Source of the DNA: Aridibaculum aurantiacum
GTDB taxonomy: Bacteria > Bacteroidota > Bacteroidia > Chitinophagales > Chitinophagaceae
Direction of reading: 5' to 3'
Assembly: GCF_017355875.1 (NCBI RefSeq)
Contig: NZ_JAFEWC010000004.1
Span: 200,989-264,988, forward strand
DNA: 64,000 nt
Positions 1 to 9,267 of the stretch are shown here, piece by piece. A program made the position numbers and the translations under genes. Position 1 is the stretch's first letter. The number at the start of each line of letters is the position of its first letter. A model generated the notes under the pieces. That model had not been told where the DNA came from, ran no database searches, and saw only the letters and a list, made by a program, of their open reading frames with translations.

Positions 1-351
1 AACAGCAGTAATGTAAAAACAACCCCGGTAACTGAAAGAAACAGGCAGATGCAACTGAATGGTGCAAGGCTGTTTTCCATACTTGCTGTTGTTTCTTTTG
101 TAGCAGGCCTGCTTTGGGGCACCGACTTGTTTGGTATGAGTATGGTTAACCTTGGATTTCATTCCATCTTCATGTTGACGTTCCTGTTTGCATTCCTTGC
201 TGTGATTTTAAGTACCAATGCAACGAGCCAGGTGCAACATGAAAAAGCATACGATTTCGATCCAACTGTTTTTGAAACTGATTCAAAATTCACACTGGGC
301 GCTATGGGTATCGTTGTCATTATTGTTAGCCTTTATGCGTACTTCTGGTAA
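1..351 (+). CDS. C-terminal end of a probable sodium:solute (sugar) symporter, cut by window edge
   Basis: The reading frame is open from base 1 with no stop, so the ATG at 49 is very unlikely to be the true start and the gene begins before the window. The visible part holds three hydrophobic stretches, roughly from LFSILAVVSF, from FHSIFMLTFL and the last 18 residues ending LYAYFW, separated by a polar loop. Small gene length, a late polar linker and three final helices resemble the end of SSS-family sugar symporters; this is family resemblance only. Its position before a sugar-type Nudix regulator and the rhamnose genes fits sugar uptake. A C-terminal piece of another multi-helix transporter cannot be excluded. 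Confidence 0.55.
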   Translation, partial: NSSNVKTTPVTERNRQMQLNGARLFSILAVVSFVAGLLWGTDLFGMSMVNLGFHSIFMLTFLFAFLAVILSTNATSQVQHEKAYDFDPTVFETDSKFTLGAMGIVVIIVSLYAYFW

Positions 352-404
352 TCTATTCTTATTGCTAAAACACCAGGTACAATTACTAAACCAGCAAACA
401 ATTA

Positions 405-1097
405 TTGACTGCCCTTTCTATATATCAACAACACGATAGGCTGCTGGTAGCAGTTGACTGTATCATCTTTGGCTTTGACGGGCAGCAACTCAAGGCGCTG
501 CTCATCAAGCGGAGCTTCGAACCAGAGATAAACAAGTGGTCGTTGATGGGTGGATTTGTACAACAAGATGAAAGTGTAGATGCTGCGGCTGTCAGGGTAT
601 TGCAGCAACTAACAGGACTTGAGAATATATATATGGAACAACTCGGCTGCTATGGTGAAGTAGATCGGGATCCTGCCGGCCGGGTTGTTTCTATTCCTTA
701 TTTTGCTCTTATAAAAATAGATGAACACGAAGAAGAGCTATTGGAAAAGTTCAATGCGAAGTGGTATGCTCTGGATAAAGTGCCAAAGCTCATCTTTGAT
801 CATAATAGAATGATGAACCAGGCAATTGAACGTTTGCAACTGAAAGCATCAACACAACCTATAGGGTTTGAACTACTGCCTGAAAAATTTACCCTCACAC
901 AACTGCAGAACCTGTATGAGGCAATCTTTGAATCATCTTTTGACAAACGAAACTTCACACGAAAGATCAACTCACTGGGTATACTGCAAAAGCTGGATGA
1001 AAAAGAAAAAGTGTCTTCTCGTAAAGGAGCATTTTACTATTTATTCGACAGGGATAAGTACAACAAGCTGCAGCACGAGATCAAGAAGTTTATTTGA
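405..1097 (+). CDS. Nudix-type transcriptional regulator (NrtR/AraR-like), probably sugar-responsive
   Basis: The 230-residue protein has an N-terminal Nudix fold (about residues 10-140) and a C-terminal winged-helix region (about 150-230), the layout of NrtR-family regulators, which in Bacteroidota include sugar regulators such as AraR. The Nudix box spans about residues 50-72 but its catalytic glutamates are lost: the R-E pair reads R64-V65 and the E-E pair reads Q68-L69. It should therefore bind a ligand rather than hydrolyse one. The frame opens after a stop at 387 and contains no early ATG, so translation probably starts at the TTG at 405. It lies 53 bp after the symporter gene and upstream of rhaEW. 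Which sugar it senses is not shown by the sequence; rhamnose or arabinose are the obvious candidates. Confidence 0.8.
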   Translation: MTALSIYQQHDRLLVAVDCIIFGFDGQQLKALLIKRSFEPEINKWSLMGGFVQQDESVDAAAVRVLQQLTGLENIYMEQLGCYGEVDRDPAGRVVSIPYFALIKIDEHEEELLEKFNAKWYALDKVPKLIFDHNRMMNQAIERLQLKASTQPIGFELLPEKFTLTQLQNLYEAIFESSFDKRNFTRKINSLGILQKLDEKEKVSSRKGAFYYLFDRDKYNKLQHEIKKFI

Positions 1098-1467
1098 TGT
1101 TGCTTCTTCTCAGGTTAGATCCTAAGAATTCATCGAGTAAACAGCATATTCACCGACCGTAAAAATCATAACACTAAGTTCTTCGGGTTTATTTAAGCTT
1201 TAAAACATCTCGCAATTAGCTTTGCAAACAATTGTCTATAAAGACTATCAACAACATAGTGCTGGCTATATTACTAGACACAGAATAATCATATTGTTTA
1301 ACCTGCTACCCTATAACATGATAGTGCATGATGGACAATTATCCACATGATGTTAGTTTAGGTTGAATTTTTGTTGCTATATGAATTCTTCCTTCAAGTT
1401 TCAACTGCCTGGTGAGTTCTGTAGTTCAGCCAAAATATTAGAAAATCAACTTTTAAAATAGAATTGT
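1098..1467 (+). promoter_or_regulatory. 370-bp gene-free region carrying the rhaEW promoter
   Basis: No convincing coding frame or terminator is visible. A TAGCTTTG at 1217-1224 fits the Bacteroidota -7 consensus TAnnTTTG, but I see no clear -33 partner. Just after it lies an imperfect palindrome (about 1231-1247, GTCTATAAAGAC core). Three copies of CATGAT occur within 35 bp (1317-1322, 1327-1332, 1346-1351). Any of these could be an operator for the neighbouring Nudix regulator; none is proven. The region is AT-rich throughout. Confidence 0.35.
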
Positions 1468-3594
1468 ATGTCGACACAAGCTGCAACAACAACTTTTAAT
1501 CACGTCAGCTACTTGTGGGATGATGAAAAAGCAGCATCGCTTGCCGGTGATGAAGTAGGATTGCTTATTTATCGCTCCAATTTATTAGGCGCAGACCTTC
1601 GCTTAACCAACTATGGCGGAGGCAACACCTCTTGCAAAGCCGAAGCAAAGAACCCTTTAACCGGTGAGCCAACAGAAGTTATGTGGGTAAAAGGTTCCGG
1701 TGGTGACATCGGTACACTTAAGAGAAGCGGGCTGGCGGCATTGTATGTTGACCGCCTTCGTGCACTGGAGAATGTGTATCGTGGTATAGAGCACGAAGAT
1801 GAAATGGTGGAACTATTCAACCACTGCATCTACGATCTTTCTTCTAAGGCGCCTTCTATTGATACGCCTTTACATGGCTTTCTTCCTTTTAAACATATTG
1901 ACCACCTGCACCCGGATGCGGCAATTGCAATTGCTGCAGCCAAAGATGGTGAGCGCATCACGCAGGAATTGTTCAATGGAACAATAGGTTGGGTAAACTG
2001 GCAAAAGCCGGGCTTCGACCTTGGACTGCAACTGCGCCAGTGCCTGCAGGAAAACCCGGGCATCCGCGGTATCATGTTAGGCTCTCACGGTTTATTTACC
2101 TGGGGCGACACAGCTTACGAATGTTATATCAACACGCTTGAAGTAGTAGAGCGTTGTGCACAATATATAGAGGACGCCGTAGCCAATAAAGGCCAGGTTT
2201 TTGGTGGAAGCAAATTAGAAGCTTTGCCAAAAGAAGAACGTCTTGAAAAAGCAGCTGCTTTGGCACCGGTTCTACGTGGCTTCTGCTCAAGCCAGCAAAA
2301 GATGATCGGTCATTTTACGGATGACGACCGCGTGTTGCAATACATCAACTCAAACGATTTGGACAGGTTGGCGCCGCTGGGCACCAGTTGCCCTGACCAC
2401 TTCCTGCGTACGAAGATCAGCCCGCTAGTATTGGACATTACTGCTGTTGACGATCTGAACGATGTAGCCGCTATTAAAGAAAAGCTGGCGCCGCAGTTTG
2501 AAGCATACCGCCAGATGTACACCGAGTATTACAATACCTGCAAGCACGATAACAGCCCTGCTATCCGCGATGCTAATCCTGTGGTGATTTTGTTCCGTGG
2601 CGTAGGTATGTTCACATTTGCAAAAGACAAACAAACAGCGCGTGTAGCTGCTGAGTTTTATATCAATGCCATCAACGTAATGCGCGGTGCAGAAGCCATT
2701 TCTGAGTACACTTCGCTGCCACGCCAGGAGGCTTTCAATATTGAATACTGGTTGCTGGAAGAAGCAAAGCTGCAGCGTATGCCAAAGCCTAAGCCACTTT
2801 CAGGACGCATAGCACTGGTAACCGGTAGCGGTGGTGGAATAGGAAAAGCTATTGCTAAAAAGTTTGCTGAAGAAGGTGCATGTGTTATCATCAACGATAT
2901 TAACCAGGAGCGCCTGCAGGAAACCATGGACGAGTTCCAGAAGGACTTTGGCCGTGATACTGCTGCTTCTACCTTACTTAATGTAACCGACGAACCCTCT
3001 ATTGTACAAGCACTGAAGAATGCAGTACTTGCTTTTGGTGGTGTTGACATCATTGTGAACAATGCTGGTATCAGCTTGTCGAAAGCGCTTACCGACCACA
3101 CTACCGAAGATTGGGATAAGGTGTACGATATACTGGTGAAAGGACAGTTCATGGTATCGAAAGAAGGCGTGAAGGTGTTGCGCAAGCAAAACCTGGGCGG
3201 CGATATCATCAATGTAGTTTCAAAAAATTCTGTTGTAGCTGGGCCTAACAATGCGGCTTATGGTTCTGCTAAAGCTGCTCAGGCACATCTTACACGTTTG
3301 CTGGCAGCAGAGCTGGGTGGCGATAAGGTGCGTGTGAACACAGTAAATCCTGACGCGGTGATTGCCGGCTCTAATATTTGGGCAGGTGGCTGGGCTGAAG
3401 GTCGTGCAAAAGCTTACGGTATCACCGTAGAAGAGCTGCCGGCTTATTACGCCAAGCGCACACTGATGAACGAGGTGATACTACCAGATGATATTGCCAA
3501 TGCATGCTTTGCTTTTGTAGGCGGGCTGCTTAGCAAATCAACAGGTAATGTACTGAATGTAGACGGTGGTGTAGCCGCTGCATTTGTGAGATAA
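1468..3594 (+). CDS. rhaEW: Bifunctional L-rhamnulose-1-phosphate aldolase / L-lactaldehyde dehydrogenase
   Basis: This 708-residue fusion splits L-rhamnulose 1-phosphate into dihydroxyacetone phosphate and L-lactaldehyde and oxidises the aldehyde to L-lactate. The N-terminal half (to about residue 430) is a class II aldolase: NYGGGNTSCK near 48-57, WVKGSGGDIG near 73-82, a histidine cluster at H136, H143, H146 and H148, and GSHGLFTWG near 205-213. The C-terminal half is a short-chain dehydrogenase with TGSGGGIG near 450-457 and the YxxxK pair Y598/K602. Length matches the family of aldolase/short-chain dehydrogenase fusions. The ATG at 1468 gives a complete aldolase domain. It leads the rhamnose block with rhaI and the FGGY kinase, and lactate formed here can enter LutABC encoded nearby. 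Confidence 0.93.
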   Translation: MSTQAATTTFNHVSYLWDDEKAASLAGDEVGLLIYRSNLLGADLRLTNYGGGNTSCKAEAKNPLTGEPTEVMWVKGSGGDIGTLKRSGLAALYVDRLRALENVYRGIEHEDEMVELFNHCIYDLSSKAPSIDTPLHGFLPFKHIDHLHPDAAIAIAAAKDGERITQELFNGTIGWVNWQKPGFDLGLQLRQCLQENPGIRGIMLGSHGLFTWGDTAYECYINTLEVVERCAQYIEDAVANKGQVFGGSKLEALPKEERLEKAAALAPVLRGFCSSQQKMIGHFTDDDRVLQYINSNDLDRLAPLGTSCPDHFLRTKISPLVLDITAVDDLNDVAAIKEKLAPQFEAYRQMYTEYYNTCKHDNSPAIRDANPVVILFRGVGMFTFAKDKQTARVAAEFYINAINVMRGAEAISEYTSLPRQEAFNIEYWLLEEAKLQRMPKPKPLSGRIALVTGSGGGIGKAIAKKFAEEGACVIINDINQERLQETMDEFQKDFGRDTAASTLLNVTDEPSIVQALKNAVLAFGGVDIIVNNAGISLSKALTDHTTEDWDKVYDILVKGQFMVSKEGVKVLRKQNLGGDIINVVSKNSVVAGPNNAAYGSAKAAQAHLTRLLAAELGGDKVRVNTVNPDAVIAGSNIWAGGWAEGRAKAYGITVEELPAYYAKRTLMNEVILPDDIANACFAFVGGLLSKSTGNVLNVDGGVAAAFVR

Positions 3595-3598
3595 TTGC

Positions 3599-3736
3599 TT
3601 TAGCCGCTAAGACGCAAAGTCACCAAGTGACGCAAAGTTTTACGGTTTGATGTGTAACTGAAGTTTCACACTTTTATACAGATTAAAGAAGAAAAATCTT
3701 AGCGCTACTTAGTGCCTTTGTGCCTTTGTGGCCAAT
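3599..3736. repeat. Imperfect inverted repeat, AAAGGCAC-type, copy 1
   Basis: Left arm begins GCCGCTAAGACGCAAAG (from about 3602) and right arm ends TTTGTGCCTTTGTGGCC (to about 3734); the right arm reverse-complemented reads GGCCACAAAGGCACAAAG and resembles the left arm. It fills the 162-bp gap between rhaEW and rhaI and stops about 20 bp before the rhaI start. A related element sits at 33630-33705 before the YhcH-family gene. It looks like a dispersed hairpin element rather than a terminator, since no T-run follows. Confidence 0.55.
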
Positions 3737-3756
3737 AAAATAAAAAACAGCTTGCC

Positions 3757-5031
3757 ATGCCAGTTGAAAAATATAGGATAGAGGAGCTCAACCACGAGCA
3801 ATCACAGGAGCATAAAAGACAATTTGATTATGTAGCCGCGTCGGTGCGTAACGTGGAAGATGTACTGCAAAAGCTGCAGGATTTCCAGGTAGCAATACCA
3901 AGCTGGGCGCTGGGTACAGGCGGTACACGCTTTGGTCGTTTTTCTGGTGGTGGCGAACCACGCAGCCTTGAAGAAAAGATCGAGGACGTAGGACTGCTGC
4001 ACCAGCTCAACCAATCGAGCGGTGCTATTTCATTGCACATTCCATGGGATATTCCTACCAATGTTGCTTCTATCAAAGCATTGGCTGCACAACATGGTCT
4101 TCGTTTCGATGCGGTGAACTCAAACACTTTCCAGGACCAGCCCGACCAGCAGCACAGCTATAAATTTGGCTCGCTTCAGCATGCTGATAAAGCTGTACGT
4201 AAGCAAGCAATTGAACACAACATAGAAGTGATAAAGCACGGTGTTGAGCTGGGCTCTGATTCACTTACTGTATGGCTTGCGGATGGTTCAAGTTTTCCCG
4301 GACAACTGAACTTCAGGAAAGCATTCCAGAACACACTGGAGAGCCTGCAGGAAATTTATGCAGCACTACCAGAAGACTGGAAAGTGTATGTAGAATACAA
4401 AGCATTCGAGCCAAACTTCTACTCAATGACAGTGGGCGATTGGGGACAGTCGCTGCTGTTTGCTAACAAGCTGGGTCCAAAAGCATATACATTGGTTGAC
4501 CTTGGTCACCACCTGCCAAACGCCAACATCGAACAGATCGTTTCGCTGTTGCTGATGGAAGGTAAGTTGGGTGGTTTCCATTTCAATGATTCTAAATATG
4601 GTGATGATGACCTGACCGTAGGAAGCATCAACCCTTACCAGCTGTTCCTCATTTTCGTGGAGCTGGTGGAAGGTATGAATGCAAAAGGTATGAACCACGC
4701 TACCGACCTCGGTTGGATGATAGATGCTTCGCACAACATTAAAGATCCACTGGAAGATCTGCTGCAATCTGTTGAAGCCATTCAAATTGCTTACGCACAG
4801 GCACTGCTGGTAGATGCAGCGGCATTGGATGCAGCACGCCAGTCAAATGATGTAACACAGGCGCAGGAGATACTGCAAAATGTATATCGTTTAGACGTAA
4901 GACCATTGGTAGCCGAAGCAAGACTACGTGCCGGTGGTGCCTTGCAACCACTGAAGCTTTTCCGCCAGTTGAAGCTGAGAGAACAACTGATCAGCCAAAG
5001 AGGATTGAAAACAGTAGCGACCGGACTTTAA
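3757..5031 (+). CDS. rhaI: L-rhamnose isomerase (RhaI, TIM-barrel type)
   Basis: The 424-residue protein interconverts L-rhamnose and L-rhamnulose, the first step of rhamnose breakdown. It belongs to the xylose-isomerase-like TIM-barrel type known from Pseudomonas stutzeri rather than the E. coli RhaA type. Candidate metal ligands are visible in the expected order: E213 in YVEYKAFEP, D248 and H251 in LVDLGHH, H275 in GGFHFND, and D283/D285 in YGDDDL, with a later aspartate in GWMIDASHN. The gene lies 162 bp after rhaEW, separated by a repeat element, and only 10 bp before the kinase gene. Signal peptide is absent, as expected for a cytoplasmic enzyme. Confidence 0.92.
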   Translation: MPVEKYRIEELNHEQSQEHKRQFDYVAASVRNVEDVLQKLQDFQVAIPSWALGTGGTRFGRFSGGGEPRSLEEKIEDVGLLHQLNQSSGAISLHIPWDIPTNVASIKALAAQHGLRFDAVNSNTFQDQPDQQHSYKFGSLQHADKAVRKQAIEHNIEVIKHGVELGSDSLTVWLADGSSFPGQLNFRKAFQNTLESLQEIYAALPEDWKVYVEYKAFEPNFYSMTVGDWGQSLLFANKLGPKAYTLVDLGHHLPNANIEQIVSLLLMEGKLGGFHFNDSKYGDDDLTVGSINPYQLFLIFVELVEGMNAKGMNHATDLGWMIDASHNIKDPLEDLLQSVEAIQIAYAQALLVDAAALDAARQSNDVTQAQEILQNVYRLDVRPLVAEARLRAGGALQPLKLFRQLKLREQLISQRGLKTVATGL

Positions 5032-5041
5032 AACAGGAAGC

Positions 5042-6427
5042 ATGTTAGCCACACCCGTAATAGCTGTATTTGATGTTGGAAAAACCAACAAAAAGCTTTT
5101 CCTGTTCGATAAGCACTACAAGATCGTTTACGAGCGATCAGCACGTTTTATTGAAACCGAAGATGAAAATGGTTTTCCATGTGAGAACCTGGAAAGCCTG
5201 AAGCAGTCGGTATTTGATGCACTGCACGAAATAGAAGGTAAAGAAGAGTTTGATGTAAAAGCTATCAACTTTACTACCTATGGTGCCAGCTTTGTATACA
5301 TTGGTGAAGACGGGGAGCCGGTAGCTCCTTTATATAATTATCTAAAGCCATACTCACCGGAGTTGCTCAAGCAGTTTTACAGCACCTATGGAGGCGAGGA
5401 AAAATTTTCAGAAGAAGCTTCTTCGCCTGTGCTGGGAAACCTGAACTCGGGTATGCAGCTGTATAGGATGAAGTACGAGCAACCAGAAGTGTATGCAAAG
5501 ATCAAGTATGCATTGCACCTGCCGCAGTACATGAGTTATCTCATAACCGGGCAGGTGTTTGCTGATATAACCAGTATCGGCTGTCACACCAATCTTTGGA
5601 ATTTTACTACCAACGATTACCATGAGTGGGTGTACAAAGAAGGTGTGATAGAAAAGCTGCCGCCTATTGTTGCATCCAACTTCACCGTCCCTTCTAATTT
5701 CAATAAGGAGATAAAAGTGGGTGTTGGCCTGCATGATAGTTCAGCTGCACTTATTCCTTACCTGTCTTCTATACATACACCCTTTGCACTTATCTCCACC
5801 GGTACCTGGTGCATTACATTGAACCCGTTCAACGATACACCACTTACCAGCCAGGACCTGCAAATGGATTGTTTGCGCTACATGCAGTTTAAGGGTAAGC
5901 CGGTAAAGGCTTCAAGGATTTTTGCAGGTAATGAACACGAAGAGCAGGTGAAGCGTATCGCTGAACACTTCAACCAGAGTCCTTTAAAGTATCGTACGAT
6001 GCCTTTCAATGCGGAAGTGATGGAAACACTGCAGCAAAAAGTAGATACACCCGCACAAACTGTCTCAGACGCACTTATCAAACAATCGGCCTTTCCATCA
6101 AGAGAATTGGGCATATTTGATACCGATGAAGAAGCCTACCATCAACTGATGCAGGATATCATTAACCAGCAATTTGCCTCTACCAATCTTGTGCTGCGCG
6201 GAAGCGAGGTTTCAAGAATTTTTGTGGATGGCGGTTTTAGTAAGAACGATATCTACATGAACCTGCTTGCTGCAGCATTTGCAGGCAAAGAAGTATTTGC
6301 TGCTTCTGTAGCGCAAGCCACAGCACTGGGCACTGCACTGGCAATGCACGATAGCTGGAACAATCAACCTATTCCTAAAGACCTGATAGAACTAAAATAT
6401 TTTGCAGATCATGAAGTGATCTCATGA
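5042..6427 (+). CDS. FGGY-family carbohydrate kinase, probable L-rhamnulokinase
   Basis: The 461-residue protein starts with the ATP-binding phosphate-1 motif of FGGY kinases (IAVFDVGKTNKK) and carries a second ATPase motif near residue 395 (IFVDGGFSKND), followed by an alanine-rich helix typical of this fold. It would phosphorylate L-rhamnulose to L-rhamnulose 1-phosphate, filling the only step otherwise missing between RhaI and RhaEW. The specificity is inferred from context, because FGGY kinases of this branch also act on fuculose or xylulose and the protein is not a close RhaB type by eye. It follows rhaI by 10 bp and is surely co-transcribed. Confidence 0.85.
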   Translation: MLATPVIAVFDVGKTNKKLFLFDKHYKIVYERSARFIETEDENGFPCENLESLKQSVFDALHEIEGKEEFDVKAINFTTYGASFVYIGEDGEPVAPLYNYLKPYSPELLKQFYSTYGGEEKFSEEASSPVLGNLNSGMQLYRMKYEQPEVYAKIKYALHLPQYMSYLITGQVFADITSIGCHTNLWNFTTNDYHEWVYKEGVIEKLPPIVASNFTVPSNFNKEIKVGVGLHDSSAALIPYLSSIHTPFALISTGTWCITLNPFNDTPLTSQDLQMDCLRYMQFKGKPVKASRIFAGNEHEEQVKRIAEHFNQSPLKYRTMPFNAEVMETLQQKVDTPAQTVSDALIKQSAFPSRELGIFDTDEEAYHQLMQDIINQQFASTNLVLRGSEVSRIFVDGGFSKNDIYMNLLAAAFAGKEVFAASVAQATALGTALAMHDSWNNQPIPKDLIELKYFADHEVIS

Positions 6428-6498
6428 TCTACTAACTGGTAGTGAGTAAAAGATGAAGCACCAGTTTCTTTCATCGAAGCTCATTTATAAAATGAAAG

Positions 6499-9258
6499 AT
6501 GAAAGCTTTTCTAACTATACTTATTATTGGTCTTGTTTTTTGTAATGAGCTGCACGCGCAGAAAGTACAAGGTACGCTTAAGGGTAAAGTACAAGACTCA
6601 ACACAACTACAAGTTTTAAAAGATGCTACCATCACTGTATACCGTACAAAGGACTCAGTGGTTGTAGCATCTTCTCTTTCTAAAGAAGATGGAGATTTCC
6701 AGGTAGACAAACTTCCTTATGGTGAATACACCTACAACATTTCTTTTTACGGGTATGCTGAGGTAGAGCAGCAATTTAAAATTGACGCCGAGCAACCGGT
6801 TCACGATGCAGGTAAGATTTTCCTGCTAAATAAGATTAGCTACCTGGATGAAGTAATTGTGCGGACAGCACCCGTTTCCATAAAAGGTGATACTACAGAA
6901 TTTACAGCCGGTGCTTTTAAAACCATACCTAATGCTTCTGCCGAAGACCTGCTGAAGAAACTGCCGGGGGTAGAAGTAGATCGTGATGGAACAGTAAAAA
7001 CACAAGGAGAACCAATAACCCGTGTTCTGGTAGATGGTAAAGCGTTTTTTGGTAATGATGCTAAAATGGCAACGAGAAATCTTCCTGCAGATGTAATAGA
7101 TAAAGTGCAGGTTATAGATGCACTCAGCGAACAAAGCGAGTTCAATGGCTTTGATGACGGACAGCGTATCAAAACCTTGAACATTGTAACAAAAAAAGAC
7201 AAACGCAAAGGCGCATTTGGTAAGGGTAGTGTAGCAGCAGGTAATGAAGGTAGGTATGCTGCATCGGGTAATGTGAACTACTTCAACGGCAACCAGCAGG
7301 TTTCGGTTTTTGGTCAATCCAACAACGTGAACAACCAGAGCTTCCAGGGTGATGATGGTGGCGGAGGTAGAGGCAGAGCCGGTATAACAACTACATTGGC
7401 CGCAGGTGCTAATTACAATGATCTATGGTCGAAAAACACTAAAGTAAACGGTAGCTATTTTGTAAACAGGATCAGGACAGAGAACAACCGCGACAGGTTT
7501 AGAGAAACATTTGTAGCAAATGATTCCTCTTTGTTTAGATCTAACATCAACCAGATCTCCACAACAAATATCAACCACCGCCTCAACTTCGAGATAGACC
7601 AGAGGTTTGGAGAACAGACATCTATCTTATTCAGACCTTCTGTTAGTTTGAATGAAGGTGGCAACAATAATCTTTCTTATTCACGAACTACAAAGGGACG
7701 AGCCTTAGAATTGAATAATGTAGCCTCTACAGTTGGATCAGAAAGTTTTGGCTACAATACCAATAATAGCCTGTTACTTAGGCACAGGTTCAAAAAGCAG
7801 GGAAGATCTTTTAGCGTTAACCTTACACATGCGGCTAACAGCAACGATGCAGATGGAACGAACTATAGCATCAGCAGTAGCTCCAGCAGGGGAAATGATA
7901 CCATCAACCAGGTATCAATGAACAACAGGGGCGGTAACAGCTTTGGTTCTAATCTATCATTTACAGAAAGAATAAGTAGTAAATCTCAACTGGAACTTAA
8001 CTATAACTACAACTTCAACGAGAGCTTTTCTGACCAGCAAACCTTTAGGTTAAACAGGTTCACCAACAAGCATGATGTAGAAGTGAACAACCTCACCAAC
8101 AAGTTTGAGAACAGCAATCAAACGCATCGTGGAGCGGTGAACTATCGTGTACAAATGAGCAGGATGCTTTCTTACACTGTAGGATTTGCTGTTCAAAATG
8201 CAAACCTGGTAAGCAATAATATTTCAAAGGAGCGGTACCAATCGTACTCGTTCAATAACTACTTTCCTACGGCAAGTTTGCAGTACCGAAAAGGCAGAAC
8301 CCTCAACCTGAGATTTAACTACAGGGGAAGCACCCGCCAGCCAAACATCAACCAATTGCAGGATGTAGTAGACAATGCAAATGTGCTAAACATAAGAAGC
8401 GGAAACCCGTTGCTACGCCAGGAGTTTCACAACAACATGGTGCTGAATTTTACAACCTATAGTACTGCCCGCCTTAGCAGCTTTGGTGTAAACCTGAATG
8501 CGAATATGATCTCTAATAAGATCTCAAATACAAATACCATCAACACGACCGGTGATACCATCATAGTGGATGGATTTAAACTTGGTCCGGGTGCACAATT
8601 CTCGAAGCCGCAAAACCTGAATGGAGCTTACAACCTGAACGGTAACATTAACTATAGCTTCCCGCTAAAGAACCCAAAGTCTACCATTAGTCTGAACACA
8701 CGGTTTAGCCATGGCAGAGATGTAAACCTGGTAAACAGCACAGAGACGTTTATTAATAATTACACTATTGGACAAACGGTGCGTTTAACAATGAACCTGA
8801 AGGAGCGCTTCGACCTGAACTTCGCCAGCACCTCTACTTTTAACTTTGTCCGCTATTCATTGCAGGCAGAAAGAAACGGTGATTTTTTCCAGCAGCAGTT
8901 ATCGGTAGAACCTACTTATGTAACAAAGGATGGTTGGTTGGCTTCAGTTGATTTTGATTACCTGCTAAACAGGGGACAATCTGCCGGCTTCAACCAGGGC
9001 GTGCCTTTGGTGAATATGGCTATTGCAAAAACATTTTTGAAAGCAAAACGCGGCGAACTGAGGCTGAGTGTTTTTGACCTGCTAAATATGAACCAAAGCC
9101 TTACCCGTAACGTAGAGCAGAATTTTATTGAAGATGTACGGACACAGGTGCTTACCCGCTATTTCTTGCTTAGCTTCACTTACAATTTAAGGAGGTTTTC
9201 AGGAGGAGGTGGCGGCAGACCATCTATGGGAGGAAGGAGAAATACAGTGGGACAATAA
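6499..9258 (+). CDS. Outer-membrane beta-barrel protein, TonB-receptor-like (OMP_b-brl_3 type)
   Basis: The 919-residue protein has a signal peptide (MKAFLTILIIGLVF...HAQ), a carboxypeptidase-regulatory-like domain at about 25-110, a plug-like segment with GDTTEFTAGAFK and LLKKLPGVEVDRDG (about 130-175), and a long barrel ending in a strand that finishes YFLLSFTYNLRRF, followed by a glycine-rich tail. This is the layout of the outer_membrane beta-barrel family 3 found widely in Bacteroidota; it is related to TonB receptors but is not SusC. It sits between the rhamnulokinase gene and lutA in the same direction, with lutA only 9 bp downstream. A close paralogue lies at 47497-50319 next to the pectin genes. 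A role in uptake of rhamnose-containing material is inferred from context. Confidence 0.85.
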   Translation: MKAFLTILIIGLVFCNELHAQKVQGTLKGKVQDSTQLQVLKDATITVYRTKDSVVVASSLSKEDGDFQVDKLPYGEYTYNISFYGYAEVEQQFKIDAEQPVHDAGKIFLLNKISYLDEVIVRTAPVSIKGDTTEFTAGAFKTIPNASAEDLLKKLPGVEVDRDGTVKTQGEPITRVLVDGKAFFGNDAKMATRNLPADVIDKVQVIDALSEQSEFNGFDDGQRIKTLNIVTKKDKRKGAFGKGSVAAGNEGRYAASGNVNYFNGNQQVSVFGQSNNVNNQSFQGDDGGGGRGRAGITTTLAAGANYNDLWSKNTKVNGSYFVNRIRTENNRDRFRETFVANDSSLFRSNINQISTTNINHRLNFEIDQRFGEQTSILFRPSVSLNEGGNNNLSYSRTTKGRALELNNVASTVGSESFGYNTNNSLLLRHRFKKQGRSFSVNLTHAANSNDADGTNYSISSSSSRGNDTINQVSMNNRGGNSFGSNLSFTERISSKSQLELNYNYNFNESFSDQQTFRLNRFTNKHDVEVNNLTNKFENSNQTHRGAVNYRVQMSRMLSYTVGFAVQNANLVSNNISKERYQSYSFNNYFPTASLQYRKGRTLNLRFNYRGSTRQPNINQLQDVVDNANVLNIRSGNPLLRQEFHNNMVLNFTTYSTARLSSFGVNLNANMISNKISNTNTINTTGDTIIVDGFKLGPGAQFSKPQNLNGAYNLNGNINYSFPLKNPKSTISLNTRFSHGRDVNLVNSTETFINNYTIGQTVRLTMNLKERFDLNFASTSTFNFVRYSLQAERNGDFFQQQLSVEPTYVTKDGWLASVDFDYLLNRGQSAGFNQGVPLVNMAIAKTFLKAKRGELRLSVFDLLNMNQSLTRNVEQNFIEDVRTQVLTRYFLLSFTYNLRRFSGGGGGRPSMGGRRNTVGQ

Positions 9259-9267
9259 ATAAAGAAA

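Noticed and set aside
1317-1351. Three CATGAT repeats as a proven operator upstream of rhaEW
   Set aside because: Six bases repeated three times in AT-rich DNA is too weak without conservation; it is only mentioned in the intergenic entry.
2658-3251. Long antisense frame inside rhaEW (197 residues)
   Set aside because: It lies opposite the dehydrogenase part of a well-conserved gene, shows no motif, and is explained by codon use of the sense gene.
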